NCBI RefSeq assembly: GCF_013204885.1
Contig: NZ_JABMKX010000009.1
Coordinates: forward strand, 1 to 64,000
DNA length: 64,000 bases
Reading direction: 5' to 3'
Origin: Paenibacillus tritici
GTDB taxonomy: Bacteria > Bacillota > Bacilli > Paenibacillales > Paenibacillaceae
Under the pieces are notes generated by a model. That model worked only from the letters and a program-made list of their open reading frames with translations, did not search any database and was not told the DNA's origin. The translations under genes were made by a program, and so were the position numbers. Positions 1 to 7,721 of this stretch are shown here, piece by piece. The stretch's first letter is position 1; each line of letters opens with the position of its first letter.

Positions 1-255
1 TGGAGAGCACAGCGATTGGAATAACGGTCCGTTCGCGCAGCGTCCACCCAAGTGCCCACGTTGATCTTACTCCAAAACAAAGGGCCGTCCCAAGCAGCCA
101 TTTCATGGCTTTTGGGACAGCCCCAGCCAATTCTAATTGGTTAAATACACGCTGCATCAGTGAAAGTGTTGTAATTGTTGCAACTTGAAGCCCGAGATGC
201 CATGTGTTCATGAGGCAAATTCACGTGACAATGGCGCTATTCGTCTCACTCCGCG
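1..255. other. Left-edge non-coding stretch
   Basis: No convincing gene is visible in the first 255 bases. Short open frames exist on both strands but none resembles a known family or has a usable ribosome binding site. The stretch holds the terminator-like hairpin annotated separately (82-124) and a small palindrome, CCAATTCTAATTGG, at 126-139. Confidence 0.5.
82..124 (-). terminator. Rho-independent terminator of the aldehyde dehydrogenase gene
   Basis: An imperfect stem of about 18 bp pairs GGGCCGTCCCAA with TTGGGACAGCCC, extended by AGCCAT/ATGGCT. Read on the minus strand it is followed by CCCTTTGTTTT. That orientation fits the end of the leftward aldehyde dehydrogenase gene. Confidence 0.6.
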
Positions 256-1647
256 CTACTTCAGCAGCTTCCGCGCCAGCTTGACCTTGCTGCCGTAAGG
301 CGGGTAGACAATCCCGAAATCGAGTCGGGTGCTTCGCTTAACAATGCTTTTGTGATGGGAGAACAGGTCGAAGCTATACTTGCCGTGATACCCGCCGATC
401 CCGGAGTTCCCCACACCGCCGAACGGCAGCCGGGTGCTGGCTACATGAGAGATGGTATCGTTAATGCAGCCGCCGCCGAAGGACACCTGGCTCATCACCT
501 GCTGCTCGACCTGCTTATCTCCGGTGAACAGATATAGGGCGAGCGGCTTGGGACGGGCATTGATACTCTGAATGGCCTCCTCAAGCCGGTTGTACTCCAT
601 AATCGGCAGTACCGGGCCGAAGATTTCATCCTCCATCGAAGCGTCGCTCCAGGCCGCCGGATAGATCAGGGACGGCTCGATATACAGCTCCTCCGGGATT
701 ACAGTCCCGCCGAGAATCAGCTTCTCGCGGTCCCGCTCCAGCATAGCCCCGATCCGCCGCAGCTGGCGTTTATTCACGATCCGTCCGTAGTCTGTGTTAT
801 GCCGGATGTCGGTGCCATAGAAATCGGTGACGCAGCGCTTCATCCGCTCGATCAGCTCCGCTGCCACCCCGCTGTGGACCAGCAGATAATCAGGCGCAAT
901 ACAGGTCTGCCCCACATTGATCAGCTTCCCCCAGACAATCCGTTTCGCGGCGGACTCCAGGTCGGCGCTCCGGTCTACGATTACGGGACTTTTGCCGCCC
1001 AGTTCAAGGGTGACGGGCACTAGGTTCTTCGCAGCCGCCTCCATGACAATTCTGCCCACAGGCACACTTCCGGTGAAAAAAATATAATCGAATACCGCAT
1101 GAATCAGCAGATTCGTCGTCTCTTTCTCCCCCTGCACCACCCGGATATAAGCGGGATCAAAGGTCTCCCGGATCATGTCCTCAATAACAGCGGAGGTAGC
1201 CGGTGTACTCTCGGAGGGCTTCAGGACCGCGCAGTTGCCGGCCGCAATGGCCCCGATCAGCGGTTCAATCAAGAGCTGGAAGGGATAGTTGAAAGGGCCG
1301 ATAATGAGTGCCGTCCCATAAGGCTCAGCGATGATTCTGCTCCTGGCCGGGAACAGATGCAGCGGGGAACCTACCCTGACCGGCTTCATCCAGCGTCTTA
1401 GATGCTTCATCATATAGCCGATACTGTCCAGCGTGAATCCAATCTCTGTGGCGTAAGCCTCGAACTCACTCTTATGCAGATCCTGGTTCAGCGCGGCTAT
1501 AATCCGCGCTTCGCTGCGTTTGATGGCGTCCTTCAGCTTCTGAAGCTGCTCCAGCCGGAAGCCTGCAGTTCTCGTGATTCCGCTGGCGAACCATTGTCTA
1601 TGCTCAGCCAGAAGCTGGTCAATCTGTTGTGCGGTGAACGGCAGCAT
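256..1647 (-). CDS. NAD(P)-dependent aldehyde dehydrogenase
   Basis: A 463-residue protein of the aldehyde dehydrogenase superfamily, which oxidises aldehydes to carboxylic acids with NAD(P)+. The general-base glutamate lies in the VTLELGGKSP motif (about residue 215). The catalytic cysteine is in VGQTCIAPDY (about residue 250), and the C-terminal LPFGGVGNSGIGGYHG segment is typical of the short, class 3-like branch (YwdH-type), whose members are about 455-465 residues. There is no signal peptide, so it is cytoplasmic. It is transcribed leftward, 62 bp downstream of the CRP/FNR-type regulator on the same strand, and may be cotranscribed with it. A terminator follows at 82-124. The substrate cannot be read from sequence; detoxification of aliphatic or aromatic aldehydes is the usual role of this branch. 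Confidence 0.9.
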   Translation of the reverse strand: MLPFTAQQIDQLLAEHRQWFASGITRTAGFRLEQLQKLKDAIKRSEARIIAALNQDLHKSEFEAYATEIGFTLDSIGYMMKHLRRWMKPVRVGSPLHLFPARSRIIAEPYGTALIIGPFNYPFQLLIEPLIGAIAAGNCAVLKPSESTPATSAVIEDMIRETFDPAYIRVVQGEKETTNLLIHAVFDYIFFTGSVPVGRIVMEAAAKNLVPVTLELGGKSPVIVDRSADLESAAKRIVWGKLINVGQTCIAPDYLLVHSGVAAELIERMKRCVTDFYGTDIRHNTDYGRIVNKRQLRRIGAMLERDREKLILGGTVIPEELYIEPSLIYPAAWSDASMEDEIFGPVLPIMEYNRLEEAIQSINARPKPLALYLFTGDKQVEQQVMSQVSFGGGCINDTISHVASTRLPFGGVGNSGIGGYHGKYSFDLFSHHKSIVKRSTRLDFGIVYPPYGSKVKLARKLLK

Positions 1648-1709
1648 GATGATAGCCTCCTTATCTAAATCTATAGGAAATCGTAATGGGATGTGCTACG
1701 GCAATGGAC

Positions 1710-2414
1710 CTAGAGGTTGCCTGCCGAGGAAGGCAGGCTCTGGATGTAATCTTCCATCCGGCTCCGGTTCAGCAGAGTGATCTCATTGCCCTTGAACGTG
1801 ATCCAGCCCTGATCACGCAGGAATCCAAGCTCCCGGGACAACGAAGGACGGGCGGTATTCATATGCTCGGCCCATTCTTTGCGGCTGAAGGGAAGCTTCA
1901 GCGTATCTGAGTTCTGCTGCTCTCCCTGTTCCAGCAGGAAGTCTACGATGCGGCGGCGCAGCGGTCCGGCTGACAGATTCTCGATCTTCCGGTTCACAAG
2001 GACCAGCCGCTCGGACAGGTTCTCGATGAAGCGGGTGAGGATATCGGTATCCGCAGTGAATAATCTCAGCAGCTCCTGCTTACCGATGAACATCATCTTG
2101 CAGGGACCCGTGGCCGTTACCGTGGCGGGCACGGCATTATTCCTGCGGAATAACACCGCTTCTCCGATAGTCTGCCCTTCCTTGAGATGGGCGATGGTTA
2201 CGCTGCTGCCGGTGGGATGCGTCTTCTGCACCTCAACACGGCCGGAGAGCAGAATCCCCAGCCGGTCCGCCGGATCGCCTTCCGCGAGAATGATAGCGTT
2301 CTTGCGGTAAGTACTGACGGAGTAAGCGAGCGTATGCAGCAGCCGTTCGATTTCATCTGCGGACTTTCCGCGAAAGAGCAGGCAGGATTGCAGCGTTGCA
2401 GGCTCAGGTCTCAT
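1710..2414 (-). CDS. CRP/FNR-family transcriptional regulator (HcpR/NO-stress type by context)
   Basis: A 234-residue regulator with an N-terminal cyclic-nucleotide-binding beta-barrel (about residues 10-120), a dimerisation helix (about 125-150) and a C-terminal HTH_Crp winged helix. The recognition helix lies around TARPSLSRELGFL (residues 190-202). No FNR-type cysteine cluster is visible at the N-terminus, so an oxygen-sensing [4Fe-4S] cluster like that of FNR is unlikely. It is divergent from hcp, separated by 145 bp containing a perfect CGGTAACATTCGTTACCG palindrome. This matches the layout of HcpR/DNR-like regulators that control hybrid cluster protein under nitrosative or anaerobic stress. 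The assignment to hcp control is inferred from the arrangement and operator, not from the protein sequence. A small GCCTGCC/GGCAGGC hairpin overlaps its last codons. Confidence 0.85.
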   Translation of the reverse strand: MRPEPATLQSCLLFRGKSADEIERLLHTLAYSVSTYRKNAIILAEGDPADRLGILLSGRVEVQKTHPTGSSVTIAHLKEGQTIGEAVLFRRNNAVPATVTATGPCKMMFIGKQELLRLFTADTDILTRFIENLSERLVLVNRKIENLSAGPLRRRIVDFLLEQGEQQNSDTLKLPFSRKEWAEHMNTARPSLSRELGFLRDQGWITFKGNEITLLNRSRMEDYIQSLPSSAGNL

Positions 2415-2439
2415 ACTTTTCCTCCAAATGAATAGTAAA

Positions 2440-2457
2440 CGGTAACATTCGTTACCG
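2440..2457. promoter_or_regulatory. CRP/FNR-type operator between the regulator gene and hcp
   Basis: A perfect 18-nt palindrome, CGGTAACATTCGTTACCG, with a 4-nt spacer: the architecture of CRP/FNR-family sites. A TACAAT -10 candidate for hcp lies at 2478-2483, which puts the transcription start near 2490. The palindrome centre (2448.5) then falls at about -41.5, the classical class II activator position. A further half-like GGTAAC occurs at 2488-2493. Confidence 0.65.
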
Positions 2458-2559
2458 ATTGATAGACGAAAGTCTACTACAATTATTGGTAACTGTAAAG
2501 GCGAGGCACAGAGCAGTCCCGTTCAGCTATCCCATTAATGATAAGGAGTGAGTGAAGTA

Positions 2560-4212
2560 ATGAGTGATATGTTTTGTTTTCAGTGTCAAGAGGCAGCCAA
2601 GGGTACGGGTTGTACGATTCAGGGCGTATGCGGCAAGACCAGTGAGGTAGCCAAGCTGCAGGATCTTCTGGTGTATACCCTCAAGGGTATTGCCATCTTC
2701 GCACGCAGTGGCCGTGAGCTGGGGATTACCGATCCGGTGACAGAGAAATTTATTATAGAGAGCTTGTTCGCTACAATTACCAATGCCAACTTTGTTCCGG
2801 AACACTTCACCGCCAAGGTCCGGGAAGGACTTGTCCTGCGGGATACCTGGCGCAGCAGAGTGGCTGATGCCGGAGTAGTCGCGTATTTGTCAGAGCATGA
2901 CGCAGCGAACTGGAGTGCAGTTACAGATGAAGAACTGATGGATAAGGCGGCAACTGTGGGTGTGCTTGCCACGGAGCATGAGGATATCCGTTCCTTGCGC
3001 GAGCTGCTGACGTATGGCCTGAAGGGAATGGCAGCCTATATGGAACATGCCGCTGTACTCGGGTTCTACGAAGCGGGCGCACATGCTTTTATGGAGAAAG
3101 GCCTTACGGCTGCGCTCGATGACCATCTGAGCGGCGGCGAGCTGACGGCACTGGTTCTGGAATGCGGCAAGTTCGGTGTGGATGTGATGGCGCTGCTTGA
3201 CCGTGCGAACACGGCGGCTTACGGCAACCCGGAGATTACCAAGGTCAATATCGGTGTGGGCAAGAATCCCGGCATTCTGATCAGCGGACATGATCTCAAG
3301 GATATGGAGGCGTTGCTGAAGCAGACTGAGGGTACCGGAGTGGATGTGTATACGCACAGTGAGATGCTGCCGGCCCACTATTATCCGGCGTTCAAGAAGT
3401 ACAGCCACTTCGTGGGCAACTACGGTAATGCCTGGTGGAAGCAGAATGAAGAGTTCGATAGCTTCAATGGTCCGATTCTGATGACCACGAACTGCATCGT
3501 GCCGCCGAAAGAGAGCTACAAGAACCGGCTCTACACCACAGGCAACACGGGTTATCCTGGAGTTCAGCATATTGCGGCTGGCCCTGATGGCGCGAAGGAT
3601 TTCTCGGTGCTGGTTGAGCAGGCCAAGAGCTGCAGCGCTCCGGTAGAGATCGAGACAGGCGAGATTATTGGCGGCTTCGCACATGCGGCCGTGATGAATG
3701 TTGCGGATCAGGTGGTCGGAGCTGTGAAGAGCGGCGCAATCAAGCAATTCTTCGTGATGGCCGGCTGTGACGGACGGATGAAGAGCCGGAATTACTACAC
3801 AGACTTCGCGGCAGAGCTGCCGGGAGATACTGTAATTCTTACCGCAGGCTGTGCCAAATACAAATATAATAAGCTGGCGCTTGGCGATATCGGCGGCATT
3901 CCCCGCGTACTCGATGCCGGCCAGTGTAATGATTCCTACTCGCTGGTGGTCATAGCGCTGAAGCTGAAGGAAGTCTTCGGTCTTACGGATATCAACGATC
4001 TTCCGATCTCCTATAACATTGCCTGGTATGAGCAAAAAGCGGTGATTGTACTGCTGGCGCTGCTGCATCTGGGCGTGAAGAACATTCACCTGGGCCCTAC
4101 ACTTCCGGCCTTCCTGTCGCCTAATGTAGCTAAGGTCCTGGTAGATACCTTCGGTATCGGCGGCATTACTACCGTACAGGAAGATATGGAACGGTTCATC
4201 GCTGCGGTATAA
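2560..4212 (+). CDS. hcp: Hydroxylamine reductase / hybrid cluster protein Hcp
   Basis: A 550-residue hybrid cluster (prismane) protein. It reduces hydroxylamine in vitro and acts in NO/nitrosative stress metabolism in the cytoplasm. The N-terminal cysteines C6, C9, C18 and C24 (spacing CX2C-X8-C-X5-C) match the [4Fe-4S] type of Hcp found in anaerobes and Firmicutes, not the X11/X6 spacing of enterobacteria. Downstream ligands of the hybrid Fe-S-O cluster are recognisable in CGKFGVD, TTNCIVPP, AGCDGR and AGCAKYKYN. A longer GTG start at 2548 is in frame, but the AAGGAG ribosome site (2543-2548) overlaps it and is correctly spaced for ATG 2560. The gene is divergent from the CRP/FNR regulator and ends at a strong bidirectional terminator. 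No Hcr-type reductase gene lies beside it. Confidence 0.95.
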   Translation: MSDMFCFQCQEAAKGTGCTIQGVCGKTSEVAKLQDLLVYTLKGIAIFARSGRELGITDPVTEKFIIESLFATITNANFVPEHFTAKVREGLVLRDTWRSRVADAGVVAYLSEHDAANWSAVTDEELMDKAATVGVLATEHEDIRSLRELLTYGLKGMAAYMEHAAVLGFYEAGAHAFMEKGLTAALDDHLSGGELTALVLECGKFGVDVMALLDRANTAAYGNPEITKVNIGVGKNPGILISGHDLKDMEALLKQTEGTGVDVYTHSEMLPAHYYPAFKKYSHFVGNYGNAWWKQNEEFDSFNGPILMTTNCIVPPKESYKNRLYTTGNTGYPGVQHIAAGPDGAKDFSVLVEQAKSCSAPVEIETGEIIGGFAHAAVMNVADQVVGAVKSGAIKQFFVMAGCDGRMKSRNYYTDFAAELPGDTVILTAGCAKYKYNKLALGDIGGIPRVLDAGQCNDSYSLVVIALKLKEVFGLTDINDLPISYNIAWYEQKAVIVLLALLHLGVKNIHLGPTLPAFLSPNVAKVLVDTFGIGGITTVQEDMERFIAAV

Positions 4213-4236
4213 TACAAATTCATCATTAGCCAAAAT

Positions 4237-4280
4237 ACAAACAAAGCGAGTCTCCGTATACGGGGGCTCGCTTTGTTTGT
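4237..4280. terminator. Bidirectional terminator between hcp and the aldo/keto reductase gene
   Basis: A perfect 14-bp stem (ACAAACAAAGCGAG with CTCGCTTTGTTTGT) whose arms are A-rich on the left and T-rich on the right. It can terminate hcp rightward and the convergent aldo/keto reductase gene leftward. Confidence 0.85.
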
Positions 4281-4314
4281 ATATGGATATGAACGTCACC
4301 ATCACCGTCAGCGC

Positions 4315-5289
4315 TTACGGCAGCCGGTAGACCGCAAACGGTTCGCCGCTGCGGAAGGCGGCGCTGGCCTGATCGAGCTGATCCAGAATTTCCGCATCCG
4401 GCAGGATGGAGAGGCTGCGCAGATTATGCTGCACCTGCTCTACTCCGGTGGCGCCGACGATCACCGTTGAGACGGCGGGCCGGTTCATCAGCCAGGCCAG
4501 AGACAGCGCCGCAGGTGAAGTGCCGAGCTCGTCCGCCAGTGCGCTAACCTGCCCGCCGAGCGAGATGCGCTCCGGGGTAAGGAAGCGGCGGAAGTTCGGA
4601 TCGGTCTCCGCTCTGGAACCGGCAGGGGCATTGCCGCTACCGGCATATTTGCCGGTGAGGATACCGCCGGCCAAGGGGAAGTAAGGGATGATTCCAAGGC
4701 CCTGATCGAGACACAGCGGAAGCAGCTCCGCTTCGGGGGTGCGGTCAGCAAGTGAATAGCTGCACTGGATGGAGATATATTTGGCCCAGTGGCGGGCTTC
4801 GCTGATCCCCAGCGCCTTCATCAGCTCCCAGGCCGCATAATTGGAAGCGCCGATATAGCGGACCTTGCCTGCTGAGATCATATCATCCAGCGTACGCAGG
4901 GTTTCTTCCAGCGGTGTGTAGGGATCGAAGGTGTGGATCTGATACAGATCCACATAGTCTGTCTTCAGGCGGCGCAGGCTGCCCTCCAGCTCCTGCATCA
5001 GATGATGGCGCGAAGAGCCGCTGCCGCCGGGCCCTTCATGCTTCGGCAATCCGGCCTTCGTCGCCAGCACTGCCTCATGGCGGCTGCCTTCAAGCGCGAG
5101 GCCGATGATCCGCTCCGATTCGGAGCCGGCATAGATATTGGCTGTATCAATGAAGTTGATTCCCTGATCCATAGCGGCGTGAATAATGCGGACCGAGGTC
5201 TCCTGATCCGCCCGTTTGCCGAACGAATTGGTTCCAAGGCCCAGAGCAGATACCTGCAGGCCGCTATTCCCCAGACGGTTATATCGCAT
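4315..5289 (-). CDS. Aldo/keto reductase
   Basis: A 324-residue NADPH-dependent aldo/keto reductase with a TIM-barrel fold. The catalytic tetrad is visible: Asp and Tyr in FIDTANIY (about D48 and Y53), Lys in VLATKAG (about K77) and His in LYQIHTFD (about H119). The substrate is unknown; the family reduces aldehydes and ketones. The start has a good ribosome site (AAGGAGG) inside the end of the upstream gene. The gap to the FapA-like gene is only 13 bp, so the two are probably cotranscribed and this reductase would also lie behind the cyclic-di-GMP riboswitch. Confidence 0.9.
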   Translation of the reverse strand: MRYNRLGNSGLQVSALGLGTNSFGKRADQETSVRIIHAAMDQGINFIDTANIYAGSESERIIGLALEGSRHEAVLATKAGLPKHEGPGGSGSSRHHLMQELEGSLRRLKTDYVDLYQIHTFDPYTPLEETLRTLDDMISAGKVRYIGASNYAAWELMKALGISEARHWAKYISIQCSYSLADRTPEAELLPLCLDQGLGIIPYFPLAGGILTGKYAGSGNAPAGSRAETDPNFRRFLTPERISLGGQVSALADELGTSPAALSLAWLMNRPAVSTVIVGATGVEQVQHNLRSLSILPDAEILDQLDQASAAFRSGEPFAVYRLP

Positions 5290-5302
5290 GATAATCCCTC
5301 CT

Positions 5303-6928
5303 TCAGCTATTGCCCTGGCAAGATTCCCGCAGGAGCAGCTCCCCGCCGGACTCCAGGAGGCTGCCCTGCGAGCGGGCTAGGTTAATAATAACATGCTCCT
5401 CCTGCAGCAGTTCAATATCCTCGCCCAGCTTGCGCAGCAGCCTGGAGAAGCTGCCCAGGACACTGTCCGTAATCATCTCGGTGAATGATCCTGGATGGAC
5501 GAACACCTCCAGCAGATGGAGGAGCTGGTCCGTACCGGGCCCGAACTCGCCGTTCATACTGCTAAGCGCAGCTTGCAGATCGCTGATCAGACCTGCGATA
5601 TGGCTGTACTTATCTTCTATTAGCAGCATGACCACCAGACCGTATTTCACCGATTGCTGGCGGGATTCTACATTCTTGGCTAACTGCCGCGCTGCCTCGC
5701 GCAGTCCGTCCGTCTCGGTCAGCAGCAGGCTGGAGAGGCAGTGCAAGCGGTGCTGCTGTACCCCGGGGTGACCGGCGTACAGGCAGCACCCTGTGGCTTG
5801 CCCGCTGATATAGATACTTCCGGTTGCTACAATCGTAGATTGGCATACGCTGCCGTAGACATACACATTACCCAGTGCCTCAATCCGCAGCGGGCCTTCG
5901 ATATCCTCTGTTACAATGAGGTCACCGGCGAACAATAGTTCACCGGCAGCGCCCGCCATCTCCCTGGTCAGCACACGGACTGCCGGGAAGTCACATCTTC
6001 TGACACTGCCGGTGCCTCCGCAGATGCGGGGTCTTCCGGTGTGCATAGCCACAATATCGCCGCATGGAAGAAGCCGGGCGTGATCTCCGGCGGCGACGTA
6101 AATATCCTGCGGCGGCGGTGGAGGCAGCACTCTTCCATCAGTGTCGAAGCCGGGGATTCCTTCTTCGGGCGGCAATTTGCGGGCGAACACCTCCCCCTCC
6201 AAGGCAAAAGGAGCCCCCGGAAACCGGAGGTACTCCAGGGTATCCCGAGGCTCCTTGGCAGAGCATCCCTGGAGCATCCCGTTGCCCTGCAGCGTATGCT
6301 CCGGCAGCAATAATTCCAGCCGGGATGCCTTGCCGGGCTGCGGGGCCCGTCCTTCAGCAATGCAGACAGGAAGATAGGTGGGGTTCTCCAGTTCCGCGTA
6401 CAGGGCCGGAATATTCAAGTTGCGCAGAATGAAGCGGTTATCCAGTGAGGCGATAATCTGTTCTATGGTAAGCGTGGACAGCAGCACCGCCGGGTTGGGC
6501 TGGGCACGGACTACCGCCTCGAAGGCAGCAGGGCAGTTGACCAGATTCCAGGCGTACTTCTCAGCACGGTATAAAGTGAAGTAGACCTTCAGCTTGTCGG
6601 GTGAAACTGTAATCTGATACTGGGGCTTCTCGCAAATCTCCCAGGTAATATAATCTGCCTTGGTCACTTCGGTCGGTTCTGTAACGGTCTTCCAGTTAAT
6701 CTTCAGTATAACAGGGTGAATAGCAGAGATCCGGGCGGGAGCGCCGCCGGGCAGCGGGGGAGTGATGAATATCTGGTTGTTCTGCACGAGGATGATTCCA
6801 TTCTTATCTCCATTTGCCCCGTCAGAAGCTCGGCCCTCTACAGAGAATGAATCCAGGAGACCGTTACGTTCAAGCATTAAGGACTCCACAAATTCATATC
6901 GGTTTGGTTCGATAAACTGTTGCGGCAT
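5303..6928 (-). CDS. FapA / DUF342-family polymer-like protein
   Basis: A 541-residue cytoplasmic protein of the FapA (DUF342) family. The N-terminal third is a mixed alpha/beta domain. The central part (about residues 285-400) carries the glycine-rich beta-helix pattern of the family: GDIVAMHTGRP, AGDLIVTEDIEG, LGNVYVYGSVCQS and ATGSIYISGQ. The C-terminal third (about 410-530) is helical, probably coiled-coil. FapA proteins are linked to flagella, cell-surface structures and cyclic-di-GMP-controlled behaviour, but their biochemistry is unclear. The in-frame ORF opens at 6988, but ATG 6928 has the only good ribosome site (GAGGT, 8 nt upstream), so translation starts there and 6929-7031 is leader. 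A cyclic-di-GMP-I riboswitch sits in that leader. No flagellar genes are nearby. Confidence 0.82.
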   Translation of the reverse strand: MPQQFIEPNRYEFVESLMLERNGLLDSFSVEGRASDGANGDKNGIILVQNNQIFITPPLPGGAPARISAIHPVILKINWKTVTEPTEVTKADYITWEICEKPQYQITVSPDKLKVYFTLYRAEKYAWNLVNCPAAFEAVVRAQPNPAVLLSTLTIEQIIASLDNRFILRNLNIPALYAELENPTYLPVCIAEGRAPQPGKASRLELLLPEHTLQGNGMLQGCSAKEPRDTLEYLRFPGAPFALEGEVFARKLPPEEGIPGFDTDGRVLPPPPPQDIYVAAGDHARLLPCGDIVAMHTGRPRICGGTGSVRRCDFPAVRVLTREMAGAAGELLFAGDLIVTEDIEGPLRIEALGNVYVYGSVCQSTIVATGSIYISGQATGCCLYAGHPGVQQHRLHCLSSLLLTETDGLREAARQLAKNVESRQQSVKYGLVVMLLIEDKYSHIAGLISDLQAALSSMNGEFGPGTDQLLHLLEVFVHPGSFTEMITDSVLGSFSRLLRKLGEDIELLQEEHVIINLARSQGSLLESGGELLLRESCQGNS

Positions 6929-7031
6929 GGTCGTTACCTCACTTTTTTTCGTATAATCAATGGCATTCGTACAGAAAAAGAACATCATAAAGCCTGGGAG
7001 GGCTTCCCGGTGAGAGCTGGCTTAAGTGGTC

Positions 7032-7129
7032 TCTATTGGCAGCCTGGCGACCCTAAACGCGACTCTTGGCGTTCTTAGGCCCATGGCTTTGCGTCCTGCC
7101 CTTTCGGGAAGTTTGCCTTTAGAAATAGA
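7032..7129 (-). promoter_or_regulatory. Cyclic-di-GMP-I (GEMM-I) riboswitch
   Basis: Read on the minus strand, this leader shows the GEMM-I signature: AAAGGCAAAC, a GNRA loop in CCCGAAAGGG, the invariant GGACGCAAAGCC, then GGCCTAAG and GTTTAGGGTCGCC. The P1 helix closes with TCTATT (minus-strand 5' side, 7124-7129) paired to AATAGA (7032-7037). The base aligned with the ligand-discriminating position 20 reads G, as in cyclic-di-GMP rather than cyclic-GMP-AMP binders. A small AAGCC/GGCTT hairpin near 6990-7005, followed by a T-rich run, could be the expression platform. It controls the FapA-like gene and probably the following aldo/keto reductase. Confidence 0.9.
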
Positions 7130-7173
7130 TCAATGATATACACTCTGTATGAGGCGATTTGTTTCTTCTATAT

Positions 7174-7179
7174 ATTATA
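7174..7179 (-). promoter_or_regulatory. Candidate -10 element for the riboswitch transcript
   Basis: A consensus TATAAT on the minus strand, 45 bp upstream of the riboswitch P1 stem. No convincing -35 hexamer is seen at 16-18 bp, so the call rests on the -10 and its position. Confidence 0.4.
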
Positions 7180-7626
7180 GTTGAAGTCCCTTCTGCTTGG
7201 TCGACTGTAATCGACAAAAAGAGTCATCACTAGTTCCTGTGTTGCATTAACTTCTGCAAACAAGCTTAATTCTAGTACTTAAAGAGCTATTTTTCAACTA
7301 TATTATGCCTATTTATCAAAAATCTTAAAATGTGCAGCCCTATTTCGACAAGTGGAAATAGATTATATTTCAAGAAAACTGGTTTCCCAGCGTTTACAGC
7401 TTATGGGAGAAATTCGTGAATAATTAAATCTTGAATAGCGTGATTTGCGTAGGGCGTCTGAGGCTGTTGTCTTGGGCGGCCTTTTTTGGCGTGGGGCTAA
7501 ATGGTATTCAAGGGTGGAGGCAGGTCTAATCAGAAGCCATCGTGTGATGTGCATGTTATATATGTGAAAAAACACAAACAAAACGTATAATAATTCGTAA
7601 TAAAAACGAAGACACGATAAAAATGT
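7180..7626. other. AT-rich divergent intergenic region, no gene seen
   Basis: About 450 bp between the riboswitch promoter and the biuret-hydrolase operon promoter. It is AT-rich and full of stops. The one open frame of about 90 codons on the minus strand (7363-7644) has no ribosome binding site or recognisable similarity and is not called. Confidence 0.5.
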
Positions 7627-7637
7627 TGTAATATAAT
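7609..7637 (+). promoter_or_regulatory. Candidate promoter of the biuret/cyanurate operon
   Basis: AAGACA (7609-7614) and a perfect TATAAT (7632-7637) are separated by 17 bp and lie about 85 bp upstream of the first gene. The -10 is embedded in a perfect GlnR/TnrA box. Confidence 0.5.
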
Positions 7638-7643
7638 CTAACA
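7627..7643. promoter_or_regulatory. GlnR/TnrA nitrogen-control box
   Basis: TGTAATATAATCTAACA fits the GlnR/TnrA consensus TGTNA-N7-TNACA at every defined position. It overlaps the candidate -10, which suggests repression. If transcription actually starts downstream near 7685, the same site would instead sit at the -50 activation position. Nitrogen control makes sense for an operon that releases ammonia. Confidence 0.55.
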
Positions 7644-7721
7644 CATAGCAAGACGGATGATCATTATGTCAACAAACATAACATTAATCAAAGCAGAAAA
7701 CTCGGGAGGGGAGCATGAACC

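Noticed and set aside
1..80. A possible fragment of a gene entering from the left edge
   Set aside because: Short frames on both strands are stop-broken within 65 bp and match nothing I recognise.
2890..4305. A 471-codon open frame antisense to hcp
   Set aside because: It lies fully within the strongly supported hcp gene on the other strand; its protein resembles nothing and has shadow-type composition.
6929..6988. The N-terminal 20-residue extension of the FapA-like ORF
   Set aside because: It lies in the riboswitch leader, has no ribosome site, and ATG 6928 has a good one.
7363..7644. A 93-codon minus-strand frame in the riboswitch/biuH spacer
   Set aside because: No ribosome site, and it would run through the biuH promoter and GlnR box; composition is that of AT-rich spacer.
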